Part shown: in pieces, positions 36,935 to 47,010 of the stretch
How the letters are laid out: each line of letters opens with the position of its first letter
Numbering within the stretch: the stretch's first letter is position 1
NCBI RefSeq assembly: GCF_001513745.1
Contig: NZ_CP013382.1
Location: forward strand, 1 to 64,000
DNA: 64,000 nt
From: Burkholderia humptydooensis
GTDB lineage: Bacteria > Pseudomonadota > Gammaproteobacteria > Burkholderiales > Burkholderiaceae
Direction of reading: 5' to 3'
The notes under the pieces: model-generated
What the model was told of the DNA's origin: nothing
Databases searched by the model: none
The model's input: the letters and a program-made list of their open reading frames with translations, nothing else
Position numbers and translations under genes: made by a program

Positions 36935-37924
36935 ATGGTGCGCCGGAAACTCGAACGCTGGTCCGCGCTGGATCTCGCAGAGGGCCTTCAACTGGCGCAT
37001 GCCGTGGCCGCGCTGCAAGTGCTCGGCGTTCTGGACGCGATGAAGGAACCGGTGACGGCGCAAACGCTGAGCGACGGCCACGATCTCGATCCCGAGTTGT
37101 TGCGAGGCGTCCTCGAATACGCGGCATCGAGAACGAATCTGGTCTGCAAGACGGACCGCGGATTCACGATTTCCGAGCACTACACGGCGCAGGCGCGTTT
37201 CCTGCTGAACCTGTATGCCGGCGCTTACGCCGATAACGCTTCACGGCTGGCGACGCTGCTCCGGAGGCCGGCGCTGGCCGGCTCCATGATCGACCTCGTC
37301 GCGCACGCGCGCGCCTTCGACGCGAGCGAGGCCGGCGGAGGGGCACTGGCCGCGATCGTCAGCCAATTGCGTCTCAATCACGTGCTGGATCTGGGATGTG
37401 GCGCCGGCGCGCTGCTGCGCGAGTTGGCAGCGGGCGATTGCGAATTCGTCGGCTGGGGATTGGATCGCAATCCCTCGATGTGCAGGGCGGCTCGGGTTCG
37501 AGCGCGGCAAGCGGGGCTCGCCACGCGCGTGAAGGTGTTCCATGGCGACGGCAGGAATCCGGGGGCGTCGATCCCGCCGCGCGTGGTGGCGCGCGTGCAG
37601 AACGTCGTCGCGAGCCAGTTCGTCAACGAGATGTTTCGCGGCGGCACATCGCGGGTGGAAACGTGGCTTAGGCGCATGCGGCGCCTGTTGCCCGGGCGCA
37701 TGCTCGTGATATCGGACTACTACGGTCGCCTCGGCCACGGCTTTCGAACGATGCACCGCGAGACGCTGCTGCACGACTATGTGCAGCTCATATCGGGGCA
37801 GGGCGTGCCGCCGCCCGATTCCGACGCGTGGTTGGCCGTTTATCGAGCTGCCGGCTGCCGGCCTCTGCACGTGATCGAAGACCGGACGGCGACGACACGC
37901 TTCGTTCACCTGGTGGGGCTGTAG
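36935..37924 (+). CDS. apyS: SAM-dependent methyltransferase of the RiPP pathway
   Basis: A 329-residue class I methyltransferase of the O-methyltransferase layout: an N-terminal winged-helix dimer domain (about 10-80) and a Rossmann domain with the SAM motif VLDLGCGAGALLREL near residue 150. It begins 13 bases after the radical SAM gene. In the described pathway the methyltransferase acts on the beta-carbon of the C-terminal alpha-keto group. It is the last gene of the cluster; no terminator is evident in the 230-base gap to the convergent argO. Confidence 0.82.
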   Translation: MVRRKLERWSALDLAEGLQLAHAVAALQVLGVLDAMKEPVTAQTLSDGHDLDPELLRGVLEYAASRTNLVCKTDRGFTISEHYTAQARFLLNLYAGAYADNASRLATLLRRPALAGSMIDLVAHARAFDASEAGGGALAAIVSQLRLNHVLDLGCGAGALLRELAAGDCEFVGWGLDRNPSMCRAARVRARQAGLATRVKVFHGDGRNPGASIPPRVVARVQNVVASQFVNEMFRGGTSRVETWLRRMRRLLPGRMLVISDYYGRLGHGFRTMHRETLLHDYVQLISGQGVPPPDSDAWLAVYRAAGCRPLHVIEDRTATTRFVHLVGL

Positions 37925-38155
37925 GAGCGGGGCCGTTGCCGCCCGCCGAATGCGCCCGCGCCGGATGCGGCGCGAAGCACTTGCGCGGTCGGCCCGTCGT
38001 CGCGTCGCGGCCGTGAACGCCGGGCCGGGCGCAGAGCGTGTTGTCAACGGCGTGCTTCGGGATTCGCGATGCGCTCGCGATCGCGCGTCTCGTCGCACGC
38101 GCGCTGCGCCCCGTGCTTTCTCAGCGCGCGAGCGCGGCAAACCGGATCTTTCACG

Positions 38156-38776
38156 TCACCGCAACTGCACCGCCGCAAGGAACAGCACCATGCTGCCGAT
38201 CGCGCCGTCGAGCACGCGCCACGCGAGCGCGCGCTTGAACCACGGCGCGAGCAATCGCGCGCCGTATCCGAGCGCGACGAACCACACCGCGCTGACGGCC
38301 ATCGCGCCGATCGCGAACGCGCTGCGTGCGCCTTCCGGCTCGCGCGCGCCGGCCGTGCCGATCAGCAGGAACGTGTCCAGATAAACGTGCGGGTTGAGCC
38401 ACGTGAATGCGAGCGTCATCAGCACGATCGTCCAGGCGCGCTGCGCGGGCGGCGCGACAGCCCCGCCCGTCGCGTCGAGCGTCTCGTGTCCGGGCTTGAA
38501 TGCGCGGCGCAGTGCGCTCAGGCCGAACCACGCGAGATACGCTAGGCCGACATACAGCACCGCGTGGACGAAGGTCGGATAGCGCTCGACGAGCACCGAC
38601 GCGCCGCCGACGCCCGCGCCGATCAGCAGCATGTCCGACAGCGTGCAGAGCAGCACGATCTTGCCGACGTGCGAGCGCATGATCCCCTGCCGGAGGATGA
38701 ACGCGTTCTGCGCGCCGATGGTGACGATGAGCGATGCGCACAGCATCGCGCCGTGAGAGAAAGCGATCCAGTTCAT
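38156..38776 (-). CDS. argO: LysE/ArgO-type amino acid exporter
   Basis: A 206-residue membrane protein of the LysE superfamily with six hydrophobic segments and the family start LIVTIGAQNAFILRQGI. It exports basic amino acids (arginine or lysine). It is divergent from an ArgP-type regulator, the standard pairing, with 107 bases between the start codons. Confidence 0.85.
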   Translation of the reverse strand: MNWIAFSHGAMLCASLIVTIGAQNAFILRQGIMRSHVGKIVLLCTLSDMLLIGAGVGGASVLVERYPTFVHAVLYVGLAYLAWFGLSALRRAFKPGHETLDATGGAVAPPAQRAWTIVLMTLAFTWLNPHVYLDTFLLIGTAGAREPEGARSAFAIGAMAVSAVWFVALGYGARLLAPWFKRALAWRVLDGAIGSMVLFLAAVQLR

Positions 38777-38883
38777 GTTCGTTGCGGCTTCGGGCGGTGG
38801 ACTAACGGAGCGGGAGGCGCTAGTCTGCGATGATCGCTTGAATCAGAAAAGCTAAATCATCTAATGCTGATTAAGGAAAACTG

Positions 38884-39777
38884 ATGCTCGACTACGCGTT
38901 GCTCGATGCGCTTGCCGAAGTGATCCGTCACGGCTCGTTCGAACGGGCGGCAAAAGCGCTCAACGTGTCGCCTTCGGCGGTGTCGCAGCGCGTGAAGCTG
39001 CTGGAGGAGCGGGTGGGCAGCGTGCTCGTGAAGCGCGGGCAGCCGTGCGTCGCGACGACGTCGGGCGCGCTGCTGTGCCGCCACACCGAGCGGGTGCGCA
39101 TGCTGGAGGCCGAGCTGTCCGGGCATATGCCCGCGTTTGCGGGCGCGGAAGCGGGGGCGTGGCCGACGCTGCGCGTCGCCGTCAACGATGACAGCGTCGC
39201 GACCTGGTTCGTCGACGCGGTCGGCCCGTTCTGCGCGGAAAGCGGCACGTTGCTCGATCTCGTGATCGACGATCAGGACTACACCGCGGAGCGGATTCGC
39301 GACGGCAGCGTGCAGGGCGCGGTGACGGCGCTCGCGGAGCCGATCCAGGGCTGCCGCTCGACGCGTCTCGGCCGGATGCGCTATCACGCGGTATGCTCGC
39401 CCGCGTTCCACGCGCGCTATTTCGGCAACGGCGTCAACCGCGACGCGCTGCGGCGCGCGCCATGCGTGATGTTCAATCCGAAGGACAGCCTGCAGGCGCG
39501 CTTCATCCGGCGCGTGACGCGCGTCGATCTCGATCCGCCGCAGCACTGGATTCCGCACGTCGCGGGCTATCTGCGCGCGTGCGAGGCGGGGCTCGGCTGG
39601 GGCATGTGTCCGGAGCGGATGGTCGAGCGCCAGATCGCCGCGGGCGAGCTCGTCGATTTGTCGGACGGAAGGAGCATCGACGTCGAGCTCTATTGGCAGA
39701 GCTGGCGATTGTCGATCGGCTGGCTGGACGAGTTCAGCGCGGCGCTCAAGGCGAGCGCCGCGCAGTATCTCGATTGA
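38884..39777 (+). CDS. argP: LysR regulator of the ArgP/LysG type
   Basis: A 297-residue LysR protein with the ArgP-type N-terminus (LDALAEVIRHGSFERAAKALNVSPSAVSQRVKLLEE). These regulators sense arginine or lysine and activate the exporter gene. AAGGAA precedes ATG 38884. The divergent region holds AATCAG and CTGATT arms about 20 bases apart (38841-38874), a candidate binding site. Confidence 0.85.
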   Translation: MLDYALLDALAEVIRHGSFERAAKALNVSPSAVSQRVKLLEERVGSVLVKRGQPCVATTSGALLCRHTERVRMLEAELSGHMPAFAGAEAGAWPTLRVAVNDDSVATWFVDAVGPFCAESGTLLDLVIDDQDYTAERIRDGSVQGAVTALAEPIQGCRSTRLGRMRYHAVCSPAFHARYFGNGVNRDALRRAPCVMFNPKDSLQARFIRRVTRVDLDPPQHWIPHVAGYLRACEAGLGWGMCPERMVERQIAAGELVDLSDGRSIDVELYWQSWRLSIGWLDEFSAALKASAAQYLD

Positions 39778-39821
39778 TCAGTGGATTCGGCGAAGGGAAA
39801 GGGCGGACGCTTCGTGCCCGG

Positions 39822-40577
39822 TTACAGCCGGTGCAGGCCGTCGAAATCGACGATGCGGACCATCCGGCCGTGCATCTCGATCAGGCCGCGCTTGTGGAAT
39901 TTCGACAGCGTGCGGCTGACCGTCTCGAGCGTCATGCCGAGATAGCTGCCGATGTCCTCGCGCGTCATCCGCAGGTTGAATTCGTTCGGCGAATAGCCGC
40001 GCTTCATGTAACGCGACGACACGTCGAGCAGGAACGCCGCGACGCGCTCCTCGGCGTTCAGCGAGCCGAGCACCATCGTCTGCGACGTCTCGCGGACGAT
40101 CTGCTCGCTCATCAGCTTGTGCATCCGCAACTGCATCGTGCCCGCTTCCGAGCACAGCGTTTTCAGCGCGCTGTATGGAATCACGCAGACCGAGCTGTCT
40201 TCGAGCGCGACTGCGGTGCGCGGATGCGCGTCGTCGCAGATGCCGTCGAGGCCGAGCGCCTCGCCCGCGAGATGCAGGCCGGTGACCTGCTCGCGGCCGT
40301 CGTGGCGCGTCGCGATGGTCTTCAGCGATCCTGAGCGCACCGCGTACAGGCTGTCGAACGTGTCGCCCTCGCGGAACAGCGTTTCGCCGCGGCGGACCGG
40401 GCGGGCGGTGCAGATCACGGATTCGAGGCGCGCGAGCGCCTCCGGCGCGAGCCCCTGAGGCATGCAGAGATGACGCATCGCGCACGTCGAGCAGTGCGCG
40501 GCCTGACGCGGCGCCCACGTGCTGGAGGCATGGACGGGAGCCGCGGCGGCGGCAGGTCGGGCGACGGGCGTAAGCAT
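39822..40577 (-). CDS. Fnr-type oxygen-sensing regulator
   Basis: A 251-residue Crp/Fnr-family protein. The cysteines for a 4Fe-4S cluster are present as HCSTCAMRHLC near the N-terminus and GICDD in the sensor domain, and the helix-turn-helix is MTREDIGSYLGMTLETVSRTLSKFHKRG. It should act as an anaerobic activator. ATG 40577 is selected as it immediately precedes the conserved N-terminus. The universal stress protein gene upstream reads in the same direction. Confidence 0.88.
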   Translation of the reverse strand: MLTPVARPAAAAAPVHASSTWAPRQAAHCSTCAMRHLCMPQGLAPEALARLESVICTARPVRRGETLFREGDTFDSLYAVRSGSLKTIATRHDGREQVTGLHLAGEALGLDGICDDAHPRTAVALEDSSVCVIPYSALKTLCSEAGTMQLRMHKLMSEQIVRETSQTMVLGSLNAEERVAAFLLDVSSRYMKRGYSPNEFNLRMTREDIGSYLGMTLETVSRTLSKFHKRGLIEMHGRMVRIVDFDGLHRL

Positions 40578-40726
40578 GATGGATGGCTCTGAGGTTGAAT
40601 CGGTAAAGCCATTGTCCCATCGTGGACTAAGCCTGTTTAGCGACAAAACGCCGCGACTCCCCGTGCGATTTCCTTGTTCGGCCGCAACGCGCGGTTGCGG
40701 CGAAACATCGCAGCCATTGCGTTTGG

Positions 40727-41194
40727 TCAGCTTTCCCGATCTTCCGGGTGCGCGGCGGCCGGGATCAACAGCACGGGCAGCGCCGAATGGCGCACGCACT
40801 GTTCGGCGACGCTGCCGAGCACGAGCCGTTTGAAACCGCGCCGGCCGTGCGTGCCGAGCACGAGCAGATCCGCGCCGAACGCTTTCGCGCCTTCGACGAT
40901 GAGCGACGGCACGTCGGCGAGCGACGTCGCCTCGCCGACTTTCAGCGCGCCTCGCACGCCGGCCGCCTGCATTTTCTCCGCGAATTCCTTCGCGAGCTCG
41001 TTGCCCTGCTGGAGGAGCTGCGTGCGCAGGATCGACGGATCGTAGCCGGGCACGTTGTAATAGATCGCGGCGTTTTCCACGACGTAGAAGGGCTGCAGTT
41101 CCGCGCCGCTCGTCCTGGCGATGTCGAGCGCCGCGTCGAATGCGTGGCGTGCCGTTTCGCTGCCGTCGACTGCGACAAGAATGCGCTGATACAT
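40727..41194 (-). CDS. Universal stress protein, UspA family
   Basis: A 155-residue UspA protein starting MYQRILVAVDGS, with the nucleotide-binding G-2x-G-9x-G-(S/T) motif as GTHGRRGFKRLVLGS near the C-terminus. Such proteins bind ATP and act in stress and anaerobic survival. It lies upstream of the Fnr-type gene (149 bases), which often controls usp genes in Burkholderia; no convincing Fnr box was identified by eye. Confidence 0.88.
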   Translation of the reverse strand: MYQRILVAVDGSETARHAFDAALDIARTSGAELQPFYVVENAAIYYNVPGYDPSILRTQLLQQGNELAKEFAEKMQAAGVRGALKVGEATSLADVPSLIVEGAKAFGADLLVLGTHGRRGFKRLVLGSVAEQCVRHSALPVLLIPAAAHPEDRES

Positions 41195-41537
41195 GATGTC
41201 TCCGTGGTGCAGTTGAGAAAAGATCGGCCGTTCGGCCGGTCGAGTTTGACGACGTCTTTTTACAAAGTAAACGATTACTGACCGAGGTGCGGCGAACTGA
41301 CGCGGCGGAGTAAACGCGGCGCCGCATTTTTCCGGATTCGATCCGGCGCCGTCGATTTTTCGCGCGCGACCGGCATGCCGGCTGGGTCGATCGACACCGC
41401 GCGCCGCGATGCCGTAATAGACTTGACCAGCTTGCCTACCGGCCGGCGCGGGCCGACGCTGGTTCGAAGCACATCGGGCGGGGGCGCCCGCTGCGCTCCG
41501 CGGGTCCGTTTCGCTCGACCGGAGAAGGAGGAGACAT

Positions 41538-41768
41538 ATGCCGTATGTTGCGCTCGAGGTGCTGACCGAGGACGCCAACCGGTACTCGCTGCCGGACCTG
41601 ATCGGCGTTGGCGGCGCTTCGCCCGATGTGCCGCACGTGTGCGAAATGCTGTTCGCAGACGTGCAATGGCCGACGATCCAGGCCTATCTCGATCGGCAGG
41701 AGCTGCCTTACAAGTTTGCGATGCCGAGTACGGGGCGCAGGGTGGGACGGAACAACCCGTGTTGGTGA
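41538..41768 (+). CDS. Small hypothetical protein with strong ribosome site
   Basis: A 76-residue soluble protein of unknown function. The main support is GGAGGAG six to ten bases before ATG 41538. It has two Cys in the middle and C-terminal part but no known motif. It is divergent from the stress protein gene. Confidence 0.45.
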   Translation: MPYVALEVLTEDANRYSLPDLIGVGGASPDVPHVCEMLFADVQWPTIQAYLDRQELPYKFAMPSTGRRVGRNNPCW

Positions 41769-42159
41769 GCGTGACCGCTTTTTCGAAAGCGATGATCGCC
41801 AAACGCGCGCGGGGCCGCGATCCGCTGCCGGCGCTCGTGTCGCGCGGCGGTTCGAACGCATCGAGACGTCGATCCTCAAGGGCCTGCCGCATCCTCTTCT
41901 CATCGCGACAAAGAAGCGAGCCGACGCATCGCACTGTTGCTTGCCACGGGCGTTCGCGTGCACGTCCGTTCGCCGGTCGTTCGCCAGTCGGCCGAGCAGC
42001 GCGCCGCCTCGTCTGGCACGATAATGCGATTCACGTGTGCCGGATCGGCGCGGCGCATCGAGCCGCCCGATCGTCCCGAACGTCCTGAATCGTCGGCCGG
42101 CGGCTCCCGCAGCGGCCCGCGCGCGCCGCCCGCGGCAAACTTTCCAATCCGGAGGAAGC

Positions 42160-43740
42160 ATGCAGATCACTGGGGAGATGTTGATTGGCTCGGCCGCGGT
42201 GCGCGGCACCGAAGGCACGATGCGCGCTTGCGATCCGGCGCGAGGTATCGAGCTCGAGCCGGCGTTCGGCGCGGGCGGCGCGGGCGATGTCGACCGCGCG
42301 TGCCGCCTCGCGAACGCCGCGTTCGATTCGTTTCGCCAGACGCCGCTCGAGACGCGCGCGCGTTTTCTCGAGGCGGTGGCCGAGCGCATCGTAGGGCTTG
42401 GCGATCGATTGATCGAGCGCGCGCACGCGGAATCGGCGTTGCCCGTCACCCGCCTCGAAGGCGAGCTTGCGCGCACGGTCGGCCAGCTCAGGCTGTTCGC
42501 GTCGGTCGTGCGCGACGGCCGCTGGCTGAATGCGACGCTCGATTCCGCACTGCCCGAGCGCAAGCCGGTCCCGCGCGCCGATCTGCGCTTGCAGAAAATT
42601 CCGGTCGGCCCCGTCGCGGTGTTCGGCGCGAGCAACTTTCCACTCGCGTTCTCGGTGGCGGGCGGCGATACCGCGTCGGCGTTCGCGGCCGGCTGCCCGG
42701 TCGTCGCGAAGGCGCATCCCGCGCATCTCGGCACGTCGGAACTCGTCGGACGCGCGATCCGGCAGGCGGTTGCCGATTGCGGACTGCACGAAGGCGTGTT
42801 CTCGCTCGTCGTCGGCGCAGGCAACGCGATCGGCGAGGCGCTTGTCGCGCATCCGGCGATCCAGGCGGCCGGCTTCACCGGCTCGCGCGCGGGCGGCATC
42901 GCGCTGATGGGCATCGCCGCGCGGCGGCGCGAGCCGATTCCGGTCTTCGCGGAAATGAGCAGCATCAATCCGTTCTTCGTGTTGCCCGGCGCGTTGCGCG
43001 CGCGCGGCGCGAAGATCGCGCAAGGCTTCGTCGAATCGTTGACGCTCGGCGTCGGGCAGTTCTGCACGAACCCGGGGCTCGTCGTCGCGCTCGAAGGGCC
43101 CGACCTGAAGGCGTTCGTCGATGCGGCCGCGCAGGCGCTCGCGCAAAAGGGCGCGCAGACGATGCTGACGTCGGACATCGCGTCGTCGTACGAGAGCGCG
43201 GTCGCGGCGCGTCGTGCGGCGGCCGGCGTCAGCGAGGTCGCGCAAGGCGCGCGCAGCGACGCGCGGAACGCCGCGTTGCCCACGCTTTTCACGACGACGC
43301 AGACGCAATTCGTCCAGGACCCGCAGCTCGAAGCCGAGATCTTCGGGCCGACGTCGCTCGTCGTCGCGTGCCGCGACATCGGCGAGATGATCGCGCTTGC
43401 CGAGCACGTCGAAGGGCAACTGAGCGCGACGCTGCATCTCGAAGACGACGATGTCGATCTGGCGCGCAAACTGCTGCCGACGCTCGAGCGCCGCGCGGGC
43501 CGCATCGTCGCGAACGGCTATCCGACGGGCGTCGAGGTCGCGCACGCGATGGTGCACGGCGGGCCGTTTCCGGCGACGTCGGATTCGCGCAGCACGTCGG
43601 TCGGCGCGCTGGCGATCGAGCGCTTCCTGCGGCCCGTCTGCTATCAGGACCTGCCCGCGGCGCTGCTGCCCGACGCGCTCGCCGACGCGAATCCGCTCGG
43701 CCTCTGGCGCCTGCGCGACGGCCGGCTCGGCCAGGCGTGA
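42160..43740 (+). CDS. 2,5-dioxovalerate (alpha-ketoglutarate semialdehyde) dehydrogenase
   Basis: A 526-residue aldehyde dehydrogenase of the KGSADH branch, which oxidises 2,5-dioxopentanoate to 2-oxoglutarate at the end of oxidative pentose, hexarate or hydroxyproline catabolism. Catalytic residues are in [10 protein letters not shown] (Glu) and GQFCTNPG (Cys), and the cofactor region in [30 protein letters not shown] precedes ATG 42160. A lactonase gene follows after five bases, so the two work in one sugar-acid pathway. Confidence 0.88.
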   Translation: MQITGEMLIGSAAVRGTEGTMRACDPARGIELEPAFGAGGAGDVDRACRLANAAFDSFRQTPLETRARFLEAVAERIVGLGDRLIERAHAESALPVTRLEGELARTVGQLRLFASVVRDGRWLNATLDSALPERKPVPRADLRLQKIPVGPVAVFGASNFPLAFSVAGGDTASAFAAGCPVVAKAHPAHLGTSELVGRAIRQAVADCGLHEGVFSLVVGAGNAIGEALVAHPAIQAAGFTGSRAGGIALMGIAARRREPIPVFAEMSSINPFFVLPGALRARGAKIAQGFVESLTLGVGQFCTNPGLVVALEGPDLKAFVDAAAQALAQKGAQTMLTSDIASSYESAVAARRAAAGVSEVAQGARSDARNAALPTLFTTTQTQFVQDPQLEAEIFGPTSLVVACRDIGEMIALAEHVEGQLSATLHLEDDDVDLARKLLPTLERRAGRIVANGYPTGVEVAHAMVHGGPFPATSDSRSTSVGALAIERFLRPVCYQDLPAALLPDALADANPLGLWRLRDGRLGQA

Positions 43741-43745
43741 GCGCG

Positions 43746-44687
43746 ATGAACGAGATCGGCTCGCGACGTTATCCCGACCCCGCGGTGCGCGTGCTCGATC
43801 CGCGCTTCGGCGCGCTGCGGCTGGCGTCGGCATCCGTCGAATGTCTGTTTCAAGGTGCGCGCTGGTCCGAAGGGCCGGTGTGGTTCGGCGACGGCCGCTA
43901 TTTGCTGTGGAGCGACATTCCGAACAATCGGATGCTGCGTTGGGACGAGCAGAGCGGCACGGTCGGCGTGTTTCGCCAGCCGTCGAACAACGCGAACGGC
44001 AACACGCGCGATCGCACAGGGCGGCTCGTCACATGCGAGCACCTGACGCGCCGCGTCACGCGCACCGAATACGACGGATCGATCACCGTGCTCGCCGAGC
44101 GTTGCGCGGGCAAGCGCTTCAATTCGCCGAACGACGTGATCGTGAAGTCCGACGGCTCGATCTGGTTCAGCGATCCGGATTTCGGCATCCAGAGCTTTTA
44201 CGAAGGCGAGAAGCAGGAGTCCGAAGTGCCGGAGCGCGTCTATCGGATCGACCCGCACACGGGCGCGGCCGAAGTCGCCGTCGACGGCGTGCTCGGGCCG
44301 AACGGTCTCGCGTTTTCGCCGGACGAATCGGTGCTCTATGTCGTCGAATCGAAGGGGCGGCCGCGCACGATCCGGGCGTACGACGTCGCGGCCGACGGCA
44401 AGACGCTACGCAACGAACGCGTGCTGATCGACGCGGGGCAGGGCACGCCGGACGGCTTTCGAATCGACGTGAACGGCAACCTCTGGTGCGGCTGGGGAAT
44501 GGGCACCGACGAGCTCGACGGCGTGCGCGTATTCACGCCCGAAGGCGTTGCGATCGGGCACATCGCGCTGCCCGAGCGTTGCGCGAACGTCTGCTTCGGC
44601 GGGCGGCACAGGAACCGGCTGTTCATGGCGGCGAGTCATGGCTTGTATTCGCTGTACGTGAACGTGCAAGGGGTGTCGGGCGGGTGA
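43746..44687 (+). CDS. SMP-30/gluconolactonase-family protein
   Basis: A 313-residue six-bladed propeller of the SMP-30/gluconolaconase/LRE family. Metal-site residues appear in SEGPVW, NSPNDVIVKSDGSIWFSDPDFG and GTPDGFRIDVNGNLWC. It probably hydrolyses a sugar lactone ahead of the semialdehyde dehydrogenase. ATG 43746 is five bases after the upstream stop; an in-frame GTG at 43737 overlaps it. Confidence 0.85.
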   Translation: MNEIGSRRYPDPAVRVLDPRFGALRLASASVECLFQGARWSEGPVWFGDGRYLLWSDIPNNRMLRWDEQSGTVGVFRQPSNNANGNTRDRTGRLVTCEHLTRRVTRTEYDGSITVLAERCAGKRFNSPNDVIVKSDGSIWFSDPDFGIQSFYEGEKQESEVPERVYRIDPHTGAAEVAVDGVLGPNGLAFSPDESVLYVVESKGRPRTIRAYDVAADGKTLRNERVLIDAGQGTPDGFRIDVNGNLWCGWGMGTDELDGVRVFTPEGVAIGHIALPERCANVCFGGRHRNRLFMAASHGLYSLYVNVQGVSGG

Positions 44688-45014
44688 GCGCGAGTGCGTA
44701 TCGACGTCGACGGATATCGACGTTGGTACCGGTACCGATTTCGCATGCGGCGTGAGGACCGATGGCGTTGCATCGATGCCGCGGCGAGCCGCGCGACGAT
44801 CGCGCGGCTTGCGTATTCAAACGCCCGAATCAAACGCTTGGCCGGGTCAGACACGTAGGCGCACGAACGTCTTGATGGGCGACTGCAAACGCGGCCGAGC
44901 TGCCGTGCGGAAACTGTGCGGCGATAACGATCGCTCGCGGCACGAACCGCCGCCGCGTCGGTACGCGCGTGCCGACGACGTCAAGCCGCCATCACATCGG
45001 CATCGACATCGGCT
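44688..45014. other. Gap with no supported gene
   Basis: About 330 bases between convergent genes. Open frames here are Arg-rich shadows; no repeat or terminator was identified. Confidence 0.4.
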
Positions 45015-45431
45015 TCAACGCGAAACCGGCGCGAGCTCGACGATGCGCCCCGGCCGGCGCGGCGGATGATAAGACGACGGGAACTCGTCGTCCGCGCGCG
45101 CATCGCGTGACGCGGCGGCGTCGAACCCTTTGTCGACGACCGTGTAGCCCGCCCGCAGCGCGAACTGCGGACGATTGCCGCCGGGCCGGCTGTCGAAACC
45201 GGCGAAGCCGTCGGGCGTCTCGGGCATCGCATTGTCGAGCGACGCGTTGCTCGTCGTGATCTGGTCAGGAGAAATCGGCCCGCCGCTCGCGATGCGGGCG
45301 GCTTCGCGGTTCTTGCCATCGGTGTCGACGGTGCTGTCGTGCGTCGCGTCGTTGTACAGCTCGGCGCTGCGCGGATGCGCGCGGCCGCCATCGGCGGGCG
45401 TCTTGCGTTCGAACGGATTCATCGCTGTCAT
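45015..45431 (-). CDS. Hypothetical polar protein
   Basis: A 138-residue, highly polar, probably unstructured protein (rich in Asp, Pro, Arg, Ala) of no known family. Start choice is between ATG 45431 and ATG 45422 (MNPFERKT). Support is only the length of the frame, a plausible start and likely conservation in Burkholderia. Confidence 0.4.
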   Translation of the reverse strand: MTAMNPFERKTPADGGRAHPRSAELYNDATHDSTVDTDGKNREAARIASGGPISPDQITTSNASLDNAMPETPDGFAGFDSRPGGNRPQFALRAGYTVVDKGFDAAASRDARADDEFPSSYHPPRRPGRIVELAPVSR

Positions 45432-45698
45432 CCCGGCGGCGCGACGCCCGGACCTTCGAAGAGCCGTTCCGGGCAACACGGAAAAGGATGCGCGTGCGAG
45501 CGCCGCTGCCGCACCGCGCGTCGCGCTTTCCAAATAATTATTTCAGCTAGAAGACGCGTTTCCTACAGAGTATGATTCTTTTCCGACAAGCGGTGCGCGA
45601 CATTCGGCGCACCCGCTTCCACCCGCATCGGGCGCCGCGGCATCCTTAACGGACGGGTAGCGAAGAAGAAGGTAAAGGGACTTAAGGTGGGCGGACTT

Positions 45699-45935
45699 AT
45701 GCACTCTACGACTACTGCATTCACGCATCGTGGGTATCTGTTGAACTGCGCGCCGGCGCGCGCGAGCGACGGCTCCTTCCAGCCCTACGTCGTCATCTCG
45801 CGATCGAGCGACGGCGAACTGGTTGCGAATCGCTTCTTTCCCTCCGATCTGCATTTCAACGACGAAGACGCGGCGATCGCGCATGCGCGCGATTGGGCCG
45901 TCCGATGGATCGACGCGAGCAGTCTCACCATTTAG
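45699..45935 (+). CDS. Small conserved Burkholderia protein
   Basis: A 78-residue protein with an alpha/beta pattern (HRGYLLNCAPARASDGSFQPYVVISR at the start, DEDAAIAHARDWAVRWID at the end). No function known. ATG 45699 follows AAGGTGG at some distance; GTG 45687 is in frame. Confidence 0.55.
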   Translation: MHSTTTAFTHRGYLLNCAPARASDGSFQPYVVISRSSDGELVANRFFPSDLHFNDEDAAIAHARDWAVRWIDASSLTI

Positions 45936-46047
45936 GACGGCGCGGCGACGCGCACTCCGCTGACACGGCAAAAACGCGGTAATCTTGCGGAACCCGTCAC
46001 TTTTATCAGGCGGCCGTATGCGCAAGCGCGGCCGTGCGTTTTTGCCT

Positions 46048-46971
46048 ATGTCGAAATCCGCCCGAAACTGGGGCCTCGAACAGATCGTCGCCGACCTGCG
46101 TGAATCGCGCGAGAAGCTGCACCGCACGCGCCATCCGCGAGGCATTCGCGAGTTGCCGTCGCGCGATGCGATCTGCACGATCGTGTCGGGCTTGCGCGCG
46201 TCGATGTTCCCGACGCATTACGGCGCGCCCGATCTGACCGACGAGACCGTCGACTACTACGTCGGCCATACGCTCGAAAGCACGCTGCGCCTGCTCGCCG
46301 AGCAGATTCGCCGCGCGCTGCGGTTCCTGCCCGAGCACGCGGAGACGCCGCTTGCCGTGCTCGACGAACGCGCGTTCGAGATCGCGCGCGAGTTCGGCAC
46401 GCAGTTGCCCCGCATCCGCGCGCTCCTCGTCAGCGACATCCAGGCCGCATACACCGGCGATCCGGCCGCGCAGCACATCACCGAAATCCTGCTCTGCTAT
46501 CCGGGCGTGCTCGCGATGATGCACCACCGGCTTGCCCATGCGCTGTATCGGCTCGGCGTGCCGCTGCTCGCGCGCTTCATCAACGAGATCGCGCATTCGG
46601 CGACGGGCATCGACATCCATCCGGGCGCGCAAATCGGCTCGAGCTTCTTCATCGACCACGGCACGGGCGTCGTGATTGGCGAGACCGCGATCATCGGCGA
46701 GCGCGTGCGCGTCTATCAGGCGGTCACGCTCGGCGCGAAGAGCTTTCCCGCCGACGGCGACGGGATGCTCGTCAAGGGCAACGCGCGGCATCCGGTCGTC
46801 GAGGACGATGTGGTCATCTATGCGGGCGCGACGATCCTCGGCCGCGTGACGATCGGCAAGGGCTCGGTGATCGGCGGCAACGTGTGGCTCACGCACAGCG
46901 TGCCGCCCGGCAGCAGCGTCGCGCAGGGGAAGATTCGCGAGAGCGACAAGGATCAGGCCGAGAAGGACTGA
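46048..46971 (+). CDS. cysE: Serine O-acetyltransferase (EpsC-type)
   Basis: A 307-residue left-handed beta-helix acetyltransferase that forms O-acetylserine for cysteine synthesis. The hexapeptide region runs from about 195: GIDIHPGAQIGSSFFIDHGTGVVIGETAIIG, with the catalytic His, and later LGRVTIGKGSVIGGNVWLTHSVPP. The long helical N-terminus is typical of the EpsC branch. ATG 46048 (MSKSARN) is preferred; ATG 46018 is in frame. Confidence 0.85.
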   Translation: MSKSARNWGLEQIVADLRESREKLHRTRHPRGIRELPSRDAICTIVSGLRASMFPTHYGAPDLTDETVDYYVGHTLESTLRLLAEQIRRALRFLPEHAETPLAVLDERAFEIAREFGTQLPRIRALLVSDIQAAYTGDPAAQHITEILLCYPGVLAMMHHRLAHALYRLGVPLLARFINEIAHSATGIDIHPGAQIGSSFFIDHGTGVVIGETAIIGERVRVYQAVTLGAKSFPADGDGMLVKGNARHPVVEDDVVIYAGATILGRVTIGKGSVIGGNVWLTHSVPPGSSVAQGKIRESDKDQAEKD

Positions 46972-47010
46972 GCGGGCGGCGCGGTTGCCGCTTGCCGCCG
47001 TCGCACCGAA

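Noticed and set aside
41195..41280. An Fnr box upstream of the universal stress gene
   Set aside because: TTGACGACGTC is present but the second half does not match TTGAT-N4-ATCAA well enough.
42031..43833. Two long minus-strand frames over the semialdehyde dehydrogenase
   Set aside because: Antisense shadows: no start signals and no recognisable domain.
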